Positions 54,876 through 62,869 of a DNA stretch of 64,000 bases are shown here, in pieces. The notes under the pieces were generated by a model. That model searched no databases. It saw nothing but the letters and a program-made list of their open reading frames with translations, and was not told where the DNA came from. Numbering within the stretch: the stretch's first letter is position 1; each line of letters opens with the position of its first letter. Source of the stretch: Cloacibacillus porcorum (GTDB lineage: Bacteria; Synergistota; Synergistia; Synergistales; Synergistaceae); contig NZ_CP016757.1 of the NCBI RefSeq assembly GCF_001701045.1, positions 1,853,501-1,917,500 of the forward strand, written 5' to 3'. A program made the translations under genes and the position numbers.

Positions 54876-57104
54876 GTGATGAAAAGCTCCAGAGGAAAGG
54901 TAACAGTTTCCAGAAAGCTGCCGCTGTTTATAACAGCGCTGGTAAACGCAGCGCTCCTTGCCGCGGTATTTTTTCTCATGGGCAGGGTACAGAATCTGCT
55001 CAATTCCGATACTAAGATCAACTTGACAGAGATAGTAACCCAAAATAAAGACGTTATTACAAGCAAGCTGATGCTCGAGGTCAATAACCTTGATCTTGCC
55101 GCGAAACAGCTGGCCGATCACTATAACAGCGGAAAACAGATGAAGTCCTATTTTATAAAGTTTGTCAAACAGACCGGTGATAAAAATTTGTTCTTCGCGT
55201 TGGGGGACGGTATGGCGGTCTTTCCAGACGGAAAAGAGCTGGACATCTCAGGAAGACGTTATTTCAGACTGGCTATGGAGGGAATCAGCAATATATCGGA
55301 TCAAATCGTGTCAAGAATGAATGGAGACAACGTCTTTATCATCAGCACGCCAGTGTATCATGATAGGAAAGTCGTTGGCACGGTACAGAAGTCATATACA
55401 CTGCCTGAGATGTACAAGCTATGTTCCGTATCTCTTTTTTCCTCGCAGGGGTTCATGTATATCATAAACGACAAGGGATATATACTCATCAGCTCCACAC
55501 AGAATGAGTACAGCCGCGAGTCGGATAATTATTTCCGCATGCTTTACGCTGAAAATCCAGAGGCGGCAAGGCAGCTTGAAAAAGATATCCGTGCAAATAG
55601 ACCGGGTTTTATGGAGACAGCCGTAGGCGGGAAAAAGATATTCTCTGCCTATACGCCGATCGATCAGGTATACGACTGGTATCTCATTTCGAGTGTTGCA
55701 ACTAATGCCGTCTCTCCGAATGCAAGTATCGTGATAAAGCTCTTCTACTTCATCCTTTGCGTTATCGTACTGATTTGCGGACTCAGCATGGCCTATTTCC
55801 TCCACTATAAAAACCGGCAGGGCGAAATGTTCAGAAAGATAGCTTTCGTCGACCCGATAACCGGCGGCAGCACTTACGCAAAGTTCACCTTAGATATGCA
55901 GGAAGTGCTTGGAGAGCCAGGAGATGTCCACTACAGCCTCTTTACTTTTGACATCGATAATTTTAAATATATAAACGGACTCTACGGCTTCGATTTCGGC
56001 GACAAAGTCCTTCGCCGTATCTATGAGTTTTTCGCAGAACGCCTGAACAAGGGAGAGTTCATCGCACGCGTTTACAGCGACCGCTTTATCGCGCTGCTGA
56101 GGGACAGAGATTCCAGGCACATCAACCATCTCTTCTCCGCCGAACTGCAGGTAGAAGAGGTATCGGTCTACCTTTCCGCTGGACTGTATGCGATCGCCAA
56201 CAAAAATGAAAGCATCAGCCTGATGCTTGACAAGGCAAAGATAGCAGCACAGACAGTCAAGGGAATCCGTTATAAGCATGTGGCCGTCTATTCGGAGGAA
56301 TTTGACCGACGTATGATACACGACGAGCAGACTAAGCGCGCAATAGAGTCAGCTTTAGCCAACGACGAGATCATACCCTTTTTCCAGCCAAAGGTCGATA
56401 TCAAAACAGGAAGACTGACTGGCGCGGAGGCGCTTGCGCGCTGGCGCAGGAGCGACGGGCAGCTCGTACCCCCTGGAGAGTTTATCCCTGTCTGCGAACG
56501 GACGGGACTTGTCGTCGCGCTTGATCTGAAAATATTTGAAAAAACGTTGGAATTTCTTGCAGCGCAGATGAAAAAACAAGTCCGTACGCTGCCGGTTTCT
56601 GTTAACTTTTCACGGGCGCATTTCATGACCGCCAATTTCATTGATAAATTGACAGACAGACTGCGTAAATACAGCGTTCCTCCCGAACTTATTGAAGTAG
56701 AACTTACAGAAACAGACTTCATTGCGGACAAGGATATGGTCGGTAAGTTTATTGAAGAGCTGCACGCCAATGGGCTCGCCATTGCTATGGATGATTTTGG
56801 TTCCGGCTATTCATCGCTGAACATGCTCAAAGATATTCCGATCGACGTCCTAAAAATCGACCAGGGATTCCTGAGAGAGGACACGGACAGCGAACGCCAG
56901 CGGGCAATATTCGCGGCGATAGCTCAAATGGCATCAAAGCTACAGATCAAAATAGTCGTGGAAGGGGTTGAGACGCTGGAGAACGTGGAAATGATGAGAG
57001 AGTACGGCTGTTTTATCGCACAGGGATATTACTATGCGAAGCCCATGGACCGGGCCGCTTTTGAAAAACTTCTTGAGGTGGGAAAGATATGTCCAGAAAA
57101 ATAA
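54876..57104 (+). CDS. membrane sensor with degenerate GGDEF and intact EAL domain
   Basis: A 742-residue c-di-GMP protein. Two membrane helices (about 15-37 and 288-310) enclose a Cache-like extracytoplasmic sensor. The GGDEF domain (about 325-470) has VYSDRF at 399-404 instead of GGDEF, so cyclase activity is probably lost and it may bind GTP only. The EAL domain (about 485-735) is intact: EAL at 518-520, ELTET, DDFGSGYSSL, KIDQ, EGVET and QGYYY. It is a predicted phosphodiesterase regulated from outside the membrane. The start is a GTG after GGGTGAG. Its end overlaps the sugar-binding-protein gene by 16 bases. Confidence 0.9.
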   Translation: MMKSSRGKVTVSRKLPLFITALVNAALLAAVFFLMGRVQNLLNSDTKINLTEIVTQNKDVITSKLMLEVNNLDLAAKQLADHYNSGKQMKSYFIKFVKQTGDKNLFFALGDGMAVFPDGKELDISGRRYFRLAMEGISNISDQIVSRMNGDNVFIISTPVYHDRKVVGTVQKSYTLPEMYKLCSVSLFSSQGFMYIINDKGYILISSTQNEYSRESDNYFRMLYAENPEAARQLEKDIRANRPGFMETAVGGKKIFSAYTPIDQVYDWYLISSVATNAVSPNASIVIKLFYFILCVIVLICGLSMAYFLHYKNRQGEMFRKIAFVDPITGGSTYAKFTLDMQEVLGEPGDVHYSLFTFDIDNFKYINGLYGFDFGDKVLRRIYEFFAERLNKGEFIARVYSDRFIALLRDRDSRHINHLFSAELQVEEVSVYLSAGLYAIANKNESISLMLDKAKIAAQTVKGIRYKHVAVYSEEFDRRMIHDEQTKRAIESALANDEIIPFFQPKVDIKTGRLTGAEALARWRRSDGQLVPPGEFIPVCERTGLVVALDLKIFEKTLEFLAAQMKKQVRTLPVSVNFSRAHFMTANFIDKLTDRLRKYSVPPELIEVELTETDFIADKDMVGKFIEELHANGLAIAMDDFGSGYSSLNMLKDIPIDVLKIDQGFLREDTDSERQRAIFAAIAQMASKLQIKIVVEGVETLENVEMMREYGCFIAQGYYYAKPMDRAAFEKLLEVGKICPEK

Positions 57105-58105
57105 CGATTGCCGTACTGACTGTGCTGTTCGTGGCGGCAGCTACCATCATGTTTCACCGAGCCGACGAAAAAAAAGATGTAAAGATCGGCGTCTCCATTG
57201 GCGTCGGCAACGCCATCCGCTGGGAAAATGAAAAAAGATACATGGAGGCGCGCGCGAAAGAGCTAGGCGCTAATATAGAGGTGCGCCTTAACAAGACAAA
57301 CACGCCAAAGACACAGCAGGAAGACTGCCGGGAGATGATAGACAAAGGTATCGACGTACTGATACTGACACCGCGAAGCGTCGCCAATGTAGATAATATT
57401 CTGGAGTACGCGAAAAGCAAGAATGTCCCGGTAATATGTTATGCGCGCGTGGTGCTTGGGAAAAAAATTGACCTTTTCGTCGGCTATGACAGCGCACGCA
57501 TCGGTCAAAAGATGGGGCAGTATATATCTGAGGCGGTATATAAAGGCGATTATATCCTTCTGCGCGGCGATTCAGGCGATAATAACGCGGCACTGCTATA
57601 TGAGGGAGCGATGCGTTACATATCACAAATTAGAAGCGACATAAATATCATCCTCGACTGCGCCGTCCCAGGTTGGTCTCCCTCAGAGGCCAAGCGAATT
57701 GTTAAGGAGGCCATATCCGCCAACGGTAACAGGATCGATGCGATCCTGTCCCCTAACGACAAAATAGCCGAGGCCTGCGCCGAAGCACTTGAAGAACTGG
57801 GGATCAAAAATCATGTCGCCATCACAGGCATGGACGCCGAACTGGAAGCGGTAAGACGCATTGTCAAAGGCAGGCAGGACGTCACCTTTTACATGGACCT
57901 CAAAGAATTGTCCGCCACGGCGGTCAATGAAGCTTTTCATATGGCGAGGGGAGAAAAGGTGAACGTAAACGCTGACTTCGACAACCACAGTGGCGGCACT
58001 GTACCCTCAAATCTAATAACCGGTCAGCTTGTCACTAAAGAAAACCTCAACAAAGTCCTCATCGACAGCGGTTATTTTACAAAAGAAGAAGTTTACGGAA
58101 AATAG
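57089..58105 (+). CDS. periplasmic sugar-binding protein (XylF/RbsB type) without transporter genes
   Basis: A 338-residue type I periplasmic binding protein. An N-terminal hydrophobic segment (TIAVLTVLFVAAATIMF) exports or anchors it; no lipobox. The core follows XylF/RbsB-like lines: VKIGVSIGVGNAIRWE, MIDKGIDVLILTPRSV, FVGYDSARIGQKMGQYI, LLRGDSGDNNAALLYEGAM, DAILSPNDKIAEACAEAL and VAITGMDAELEAV. ABC ATPase and permease genes are absent on both sides. Because it overlaps the sensor/EAL gene, it most likely hands a ligand to that sensor's external domain instead of to a transporter. The ligand is not known. Confidence 0.88.
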   Translation: MSRKITIAVLTVLFVAAATIMFHRADEKKDVKIGVSIGVGNAIRWENEKRYMEARAKELGANIEVRLNKTNTPKTQQEDCREMIDKGIDVLILTPRSVANVDNILEYAKSKNVPVICYARVVLGKKIDLFVGYDSARIGQKMGQYISEAVYKGDYILLRGDSGDNNAALLYEGAMRYISQIRSDINIILDCAVPGWSPSEAKRIVKEAISANGNRIDAILSPNDKIAEACAEALEELGIKNHVAITGMDAELEAVRRIVKGRQDVTFYMDLKELSATAVNEAFHMARGEKVNVNADFDNHSGGTVPSNLITGQLVTKENLNKVLIDSGYFTKEEVYGK

Positions 58106-58334
58106 CGAAAAGCGACATAGGACACTTTACTGTAAAGATGCAAACCTGGCGGCACTGGTATCCCCGAGAGCTGATCTGTACCGACTGCAAAGTGCCGGCA
58201 ATAGAAGGAACCATCAACATGGAGCCGCCGGTCTGCAGGGACGTCGCCGCGGCGGTCGTTTAGATAAAAAACACGGTAAATATCCTGTTCTGTAAAAATA
58301 AATCTCACCCCATTTTTTATAATCAGCTGTGTTA

Positions 58335-58349
58335 TGTTAATATTTAACA
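58335..58349. promoter_or_regulatory. TGTTAA-TAT-TTAACA palindrome upstream of the PfkB-type gene
   Basis: A perfect 6-3-6 inverted repeat, 31 bases before the start codon of the carbohydrate kinase and about 12 bases downstream of a TATAAT (58317-58322). Possible operator. The remaining 58.1-58.3 kb gap shows no gene. Confidence 0.4.
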
Positions 58350-58379
58350 CGTAAAGAACGCCGTGAAGGAGAATCATCT

Positions 58380-59300
58380 ATGTCTGCAGAAACTGTCGTC
58401 TTCGGAACCGTATTTATGGACTGCAAGGGCTTTGCCGCTTACCGCTATGACCCATTGGGGAGAAATGTCGGCTCGGTGAGATTTATCCACGGCGGGGTCG
58501 GACGCAACGTCGCGGAGGACATGGCGGCCATCGGCGCAAAGGTCTCGTTCGTCTCCTCAGTCGACGGCAACGGACTCGGCATCGAGGTGCTCAACAGGCT
58601 GAAAGATGAGGGTATCGACGTCACCCATGTGCGGCGAGCCGCCTCTTCCGGCATGGGGTTATGGCTTGCGGTCATGGACCAGAACGGAGATCTTGCCGCC
58701 TCCATCTCGCAGATGCCTGACCTCTCCATTATGGAGGATATCGTCCGGGAAGAGGGCGAGTCGATCATCGCCGGCTGCCGGAACATCGTCCTTGAGCTTG
58801 ACCTCAACGATTATATTTCGGACACAGTCCTCTCCCTCGCGAAGAGGTATAACAAAAAGGTCTACGGTATAACGGGAAATATGGAGGTCATCCTCCGCAA
58901 CCGCGCCATGCTCGGCGGCCTTGAGTGTTATATCTGCAATGAGACGGAAGCTGGACGGCTTTTTGAGAGGGAGGTCCGCGCGCGGGAACCGGAACAGGTG
59001 CTCACGCTGCTGCGCGGATACGTCGACGCCAACGGTCTTAAATCAATGGTGGTGACTCTGGGAGAATACGGCTCCGTATACTATGATGCCGCCTCGGGGG
59101 AATTTGGCTTTTGTTCCTCTATAGAAACAAAGGTAACAGACACAAGCGGCGCTGGCGACGCCTTTTTCGCGGGAACCACGGAGGCGCTGATAAGGGGCTT
59201 TTCCCTGCGTCAGGCGGTAGGCTACGGCACGAGGCTTGCTTCGTGGATCATAGAGGTGGCAGAGCCCACGCGCGCGCCTCTGCCGGGAAGTTTGTTTTAG
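58380..59300 (+). CDS. PfkB-family carbohydrate/nucleoside kinase
   Basis: Ribokinase-fold kinase of 306 residues. PfkB signature 1 is the HGGVGRNVAEDMAAIGAKV segment (about 38-56) and signature 2 is DTSGAGDAFFAG (about 257-268), with the catalytic Asp in GAGD. Substrate candidates are a sugar or a nucleoside such as pseudouridine. It follows the sugar-binding-protein gene in the same direction but 274 bases away with its own promoter region, so a functional link is only suggested. AAGGAG lies before the ATG. Convergent with the PurA-like gene. Confidence 0.87.
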   Translation: MSAETVVFGTVFMDCKGFAAYRYDPLGRNVGSVRFIHGGVGRNVAEDMAAIGAKVSFVSSVDGNGLGIEVLNRLKDEGIDVTHVRRAASSGMGLWLAVMDQNGDLAASISQMPDLSIMEDIVREEGESIIAGCRNIVLELDLNDYISDTVLSLAKRYNKKVYGITGNMEVILRNRAMLGGLECYICNETEAGRLFEREVRAREPEQVLTLLRGYVDANGLKSMVVTLGEYGSVYYDAASGEFGFCSSIETKVTDTSGAGDAFFAGTTEALIRGFSLRQAVGYGTRLASWIIEVAEPTRAPLPGSLF

Positions 59301-59333
59301 CGGCTTCGGCGCTTTCGCCTTTCGGCCTGCGGG

Positions 59334-60623
59334 TCAATTTATCCGGTAGAGGGCGTTGCCCCACTGGGTTCCAAGGCCGGTCCAGATGACGCGCAGCCCC
59401 ATAAAATCCTCGATAAAACGGATATAGGCCTGAGCCTGCGGCGGCAGCAGATTGAAGTCGGTGCATCCAGGCAGCTCGTCGCGCCAGCCCTCGAAGGCGG
59501 CGTATACCGGTTCGGCGGCGGCGGACTCTTCGGCGGTGAGGTCGCCGCTCGTGCGCAGCTCGCCCCCTACCATGTAACCGGTGCATATTTTCAGCTCGTC
59601 TATCCCCGTAAGGACGTCAAGTTTCGTCACGGCGAGAAGGTCCGCGCCGTTGATCTGCGCGGCATATTTAAGCGCCGGCAGGTCAAGCCAGCCGATGCGC
59701 CTCGGAGTCTCCCCTATTTTGTCGTATTCGCTGCCGCGCGTCCTGATAAAGGCGGCAACTGCGCTCTTATCCTCCGTGATAAAGGGGCCCGGCCCGCTTT
59801 TCGTGCAGTAGGCCTTAGCGGCGCCGATTATCCGCAGCGAGGCGCTATGGCGCAGTCCCGCGCTGAGAAAGGCCGCGGGGGCGATGGTCGTCCCCGGCAG
59901 GACATAGGGATATACGCCGCAGCTGAGATCGTTAAGGCTGCCGCTGCAGCCAGCGAAGAGGGTGCCGATGTTGCGCTCCACAGCCCTGGAGACAGCTTCG
60001 TCCACCGGGCCGATATAGGGCAGCAGCCGCTGTCCCTCTTTCATTATCTTAGTGAAGAGTTTAGCGGGGTCCATCGGCTTTTCGTTGTATATCTTTTCAA
60101 AGTATTCGTTTTTAATCTTGAGGTTCAGTTCAAGCCTTTCGCGCAGCCGCTCGGGAGCAAGCAGATCCCCCGCCCTGATTCCGAGACGGCGCACGTTGTC
60201 CGTAACCGCGTGACCGTAGCCGCGCTGTTCCATCGTGCGGTTCAGATCATGGCCAAGCAGGCGTCCGGCCAGGACGTCGAGCCTTTTATGATAGTCAAGG
60301 ATCAGCGGGCAGCGCGGGCTGATGAGCAGCCGCGAGCGGAATACTCCCGCCGCCGTGAGTCCGGCGATCTCCTCCGATATCTTCTCAAGGTCAAGGGTCA
60401 CCCCGTGGGTTATAACGCAGAGCTTCCCCGCGTGGTGGATGCCGCAGGGCAAATAGTCGAGCGTAAAATGTTCGCCGCCGGCGGTTATCTCATGGCCTCC
60501 GGAGGCGGAACCGTGAAACCGCACAATGACCTCAGAGCGGTTCGCGAAAAAGTCAAGCAGTCGGTTCTTACCCTCCTGACCCCATTGCAGGCCGACGACG
60601 ATGTTATTTTCAGAGGAGACCAT
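59334..60623 (-). CDS. divergent adenylosuccinate synthetase-like protein
   Basis: A 429-residue protein of the PurA fold (full length). Retained parts include WGxEGK, Gly-His (GGHEI, His44), LILDYH, GVYPYV, RRIGWLD and VTKLDVLTG-x-KIC-x-GY. Key positions differ from canonical PurA: the catalytic Asp of WGDEGK is Gln16, NAGHT is SGGHE, the IGTTGRGIGP IMP-loop is replaced by NRTMEQRGYGH, and GAQGTLLD has become GCSGSLND. It may use another substrate, or be a non-catalytic paralogue. Last gene of the envC-ctpA-yibQ operon; its ATG overlaps the stop codon before it, with GGAGG upstream. Confidence 0.8.
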   Translation of the reverse strand: MVSSENNIVVGLQWGQEGKNRLLDFFANRSEVIVRFHGSASGGHEITAGGEHFTLDYLPCGIHHAGKLCVITHGVTLDLEKISEEIAGLTAAGVFRSRLLISPRCPLILDYHKRLDVLAGRLLGHDLNRTMEQRGYGHAVTDNVRRLGIRAGDLLAPERLRERLELNLKIKNEYFEKIYNEKPMDPAKLFTKIMKEGQRLLPYIGPVDEAVSRAVERNIGTLFAGCSGSLNDLSCGVYPYVLPGTTIAPAAFLSAGLRHSASLRIIGAAKAYCTKSGPGPFITEDKSAVAAFIRTRGSEYDKIGETPRRIGWLDLPALKYAAQINGADLLAVTKLDVLTGIDELKICTGYMVGGELRTSGDLTAEESAAAEPVYAAFEGWRDELPGCTDFNLLPPQAQAYIRFIEDFMGLRVIWTGLGTQWGNALYRIN

Positions 60624-61627
60624 CAGATACCTCCTTCCAGTTCAGCAGAGTTATCTTTCATGAGTTTGAACATTTCGGGAATCGTTACCAGCTTTACGGG
60701 CAGCTCTTTGTAGTTTTTATTAAGCTCTTCCAGAAACATCACCGTAGATGGGCGGAAGTGACATATTACGACCAGCGAACCCCGCCGCTGGGCATTTTTT
60801 ACGATCTCGCGGAAGCGGGCGGCAATGGCGTTTTTGTCGGCGGTGTTGTCCAGAAATCCGCGGTTTTGTACAGAGGGGACCCCCGCCGCCACAGCGGTCT
60901 GGTAGGCGACGCTCCTGCCTGAGGTACGGCTGTCGACGAAAAGGAGGCCTCGCTCTTTGAGCTCCGCCATCACCGGCTCCATCAGCTTGGCGTCGGCGGT
61001 GGCGAGCGAACCCCGGTGGTTGTTTATGCCGACGACGCCGGGCAGCGAATCAAGGGCGGCGGCGGTCTTCTGCCGTACCTCTGCCGCGCCCATACCTTTG
61101 CCGATTATATACTGCGAGCTGTCCTTGTCTATCTCCGCCTGCATCGGCAGGTGCAACAGGCAGGGAATCCCCTTGGACTCCGCAAGCGCCAGCGTATCTT
61201 TTGAATGGCGCAGATAGGGCATTATCGCCCAGGTGAGCGGAATGTCCAGCGCCGCGACACGTTTTGTATATTCAATCTGCCCTCCGCCGTCATCGACGAT
61301 GAGGGCCAGCAACGGCACGGGGCCGCCGTATTTTTCATCCACCGGCGATTTTTTGCTTGCGGGACTATCCTCTTTTTCTTTTTTGGGCGTATCAAGAGAG
61401 ACCACGGCAACATCGGCCGAAGCGGACGGCTCCCTGTCTTTCAGCTTCGCGTCCGCGCTGCTGTCGGCGCTGACGGCAACAGTGCCGCTGTCCTGCGATT
61501 TTTCGGCGACCGGAGCGCCGAGGCGTCCGGCCACCACATATATAAGAGCCGCAATAAGGAGCAGCAACAGAGCCAGTCTTATTACGCGGGAACCGCCGCT
61601 TCCCTCTTTTCGGTAGTGCTTACCCAT
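60623..61627 (-). CDS. divergent polysaccharide deacetylase family protein (YibQ/DUF610 type)
   Basis: A 334-residue envelope protein: N-terminal signal anchor (VIRLALLLLLIAALIYVVAG), a Ser/Lys/Glu-rich linker to about residue 100, then the divergent polysaccharide deacetylase domain (LALIVDDGGGQ, LTWAIMPYLRHS, LLHLPMQAE, GVVGINNHRGSLAT, FVDSRTSG, VICHFRPSTV). The His and Asp pattern suggests a metal site. In E. coli yibQ follows envC; the same order here, with ctpA between, points to peptidoglycan remodelling at division. Confidence 0.88.
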   Translation of the reverse strand: MGKHYRKEGSGGSRVIRLALLLLLIAALIYVVAGRLGAPVAEKSQDSGTVAVSADSSADAKLKDREPSASADVAVVSLDTPKKEKEDSPASKKSPVDEKYGGPVPLLALIVDDGGGQIEYTKRVAALDIPLTWAIMPYLRHSKDTLALAESKGIPCLLHLPMQAEIDKDSSQYIIGKGMGAAEVRQKTAAALDSLPGVVGINNHRGSLATADAKLMEPVMAELKERGLLFVDSRTSGRSVAYQTAVAAGVPSVQNRGFLDNTADKNAIAARFREIVKNAQRRGSLVVICHFRPSTVMFLEELNKNYKELPVKLVTIPEMFKLMKDNSAELEGGI

Positions 61628-61639
61628 CCGGGCGCCGTC

Positions 61640-62845
61640 CTATTTTTTCTCTTTGATCTTCTGCTTGAGCACGCCGAGCGCCTTCTGAAGCTGCTTGTCC
61701 TCTTTTTTGTCCTTTTTAGGTTCTCCCTCGACCTTTACGTCGGGCTGGAGGCCCTTGTGATCAAGGACAAAGCCGGACGGCGTGTGGTAACGCGCGATCG
61801 TCACATAGATACCTGAGCCGTCGGGAAGGTTGAAGAGCGTCTGCACCGAGCCCTTGCCAAAGGTTTTCATGCCTACGATGGTACCGCGCTTGTGATCTTT
61901 GACCGCGCCTGCGAATATCTCGGCGGCGCTCGCGCTGCCTTCGTTTACGATAACTACAAGCGGCAGGTTGTTCGCACGCCCCTCTTTAGCGTAAAGCGTA
62001 TCGTTTGCCTTATCGAAGCGGCCCTTCATGCCGACGACCACACCCTTGGGAATGAACTGCGAGGTGACATCTACACAGACGTCGAGAAGCCCTCCCGGAT
62101 TGTTGCGAAGATCCATAATGATGCCCTTCGCTTTCTTGTCAGCCGCCTTTTTGATGGCGGCGCGCAGCTCTCCATCGGTCTTGAGGTTAAAGTGATTCAG
62201 CTTTATGTAGGCAATACCGTCGTTAAGCATCTCCATGCGCACAGTCTTGATCTTGATGATCTCACGCACGATCTTTACCGGTATCAGCTTGTCAACGTTC
62301 TTGCGGCGTATCTGGATGGTCACCGGTTTGCCCGCGGGGCCGCGCAGCATCTTTACGACTTCGTCGCTGTCCATCCCCATAACGTTTTTGTCATCGACTT
62401 TGATGATCTCGTCGAGCGGCTTGATTCCGGCGCGGTCGGCGGGTGTATCCTCAATGGGGGCGATTACTATCGTGCGTCCGTCGCGCGAGGCCATGTAAAT
62501 GCCAAGGCCGCCGTACTCGCCCTCCATCTCCATGTTTTCCTCTTCAAGGGCCTTCGGTTCCACAAAGCGCGTATAGGGGTCGTCAAGGGATTCAACCAGC
62601 CCCTTAAGCGCGCCGTAGTACATCTTCATGTCGTCGACCTTGCCCTTTTTGTCGCCATCCACCTGATAGGTGGAGAGCGCGAGCTTTACCTGTTTCATTA
62701 TTGCCAGCTGCTGCGGTGTGAAGGGCAGGCTCTTTTCCCAATCGGCGCCCACCGCCTGGGGTATTTTATAGAGTGAGACGCAGAGAAGCGCCCCTATCAG
62801 CATCCCTGCGGCGATGTTCAATATCTTCGATCTCAAATCTATCAC
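61640..62845 (-). CDS. S41 family C-terminal processing peptidase (CtpA-like)
   Basis: Periplasmic serine protease of 401 residues. An N-terminal signal anchor (ILNIAAGMLIGALLCVSLY) precedes a PDZ domain (about 100-185, GGLGIYMAS and GIKPLDEIIKVDDKNV) and the S41 protease domain. Catalytic Ser306 is in NEGSASAAE and Lys331 in FGKGSVQT, 25 residues apart as in Tsp/CtpA. Such enzymes trim or control peptidoglycan hydrolases. It lies 24 bases after the M23 gene and 12 before yibQ. Confidence 0.94.
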   Translation of the reverse strand: MIDLRSKILNIAAGMLIGALLCVSLYKIPQAVGADWEKSLPFTPQQLAIMKQVKLALSTYQVDGDKKGKVDDMKMYYGALKGLVESLDDPYTRFVEPKALEEENMEMEGEYGGLGIYMASRDGRTIVIAPIEDTPADRAGIKPLDEIIKVDDKNVMGMDSDEVVKMLRGPAGKPVTIQIRRKNVDKLIPVKIVREIIKIKTVRMEMLNDGIAYIKLNHFNLKTDGELRAAIKKAADKKAKGIIMDLRNNPGGLLDVCVDVTSQFIPKGVVVGMKGRFDKANDTLYAKEGRANNLPLVVIVNEGSASAAEIFAGAVKDHKRGTIVGMKTFGKGSVQTLFNLPDGSGIYVTIARYHTPSGFVLDHKGLQPDVKVEGEPKKDKKEDKQLQKALGVLKQKIKEKK

Positions 62846-62869
62846 GTACCTTTCTTTTATCTTTTTCTT

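Noticed and set aside
58029-58295. 88-codon frame after the sugar-binding protein gene
   Set aside because: It begins inside the binding-protein gene in another frame and has no ribosome-binding site or family resemblance.
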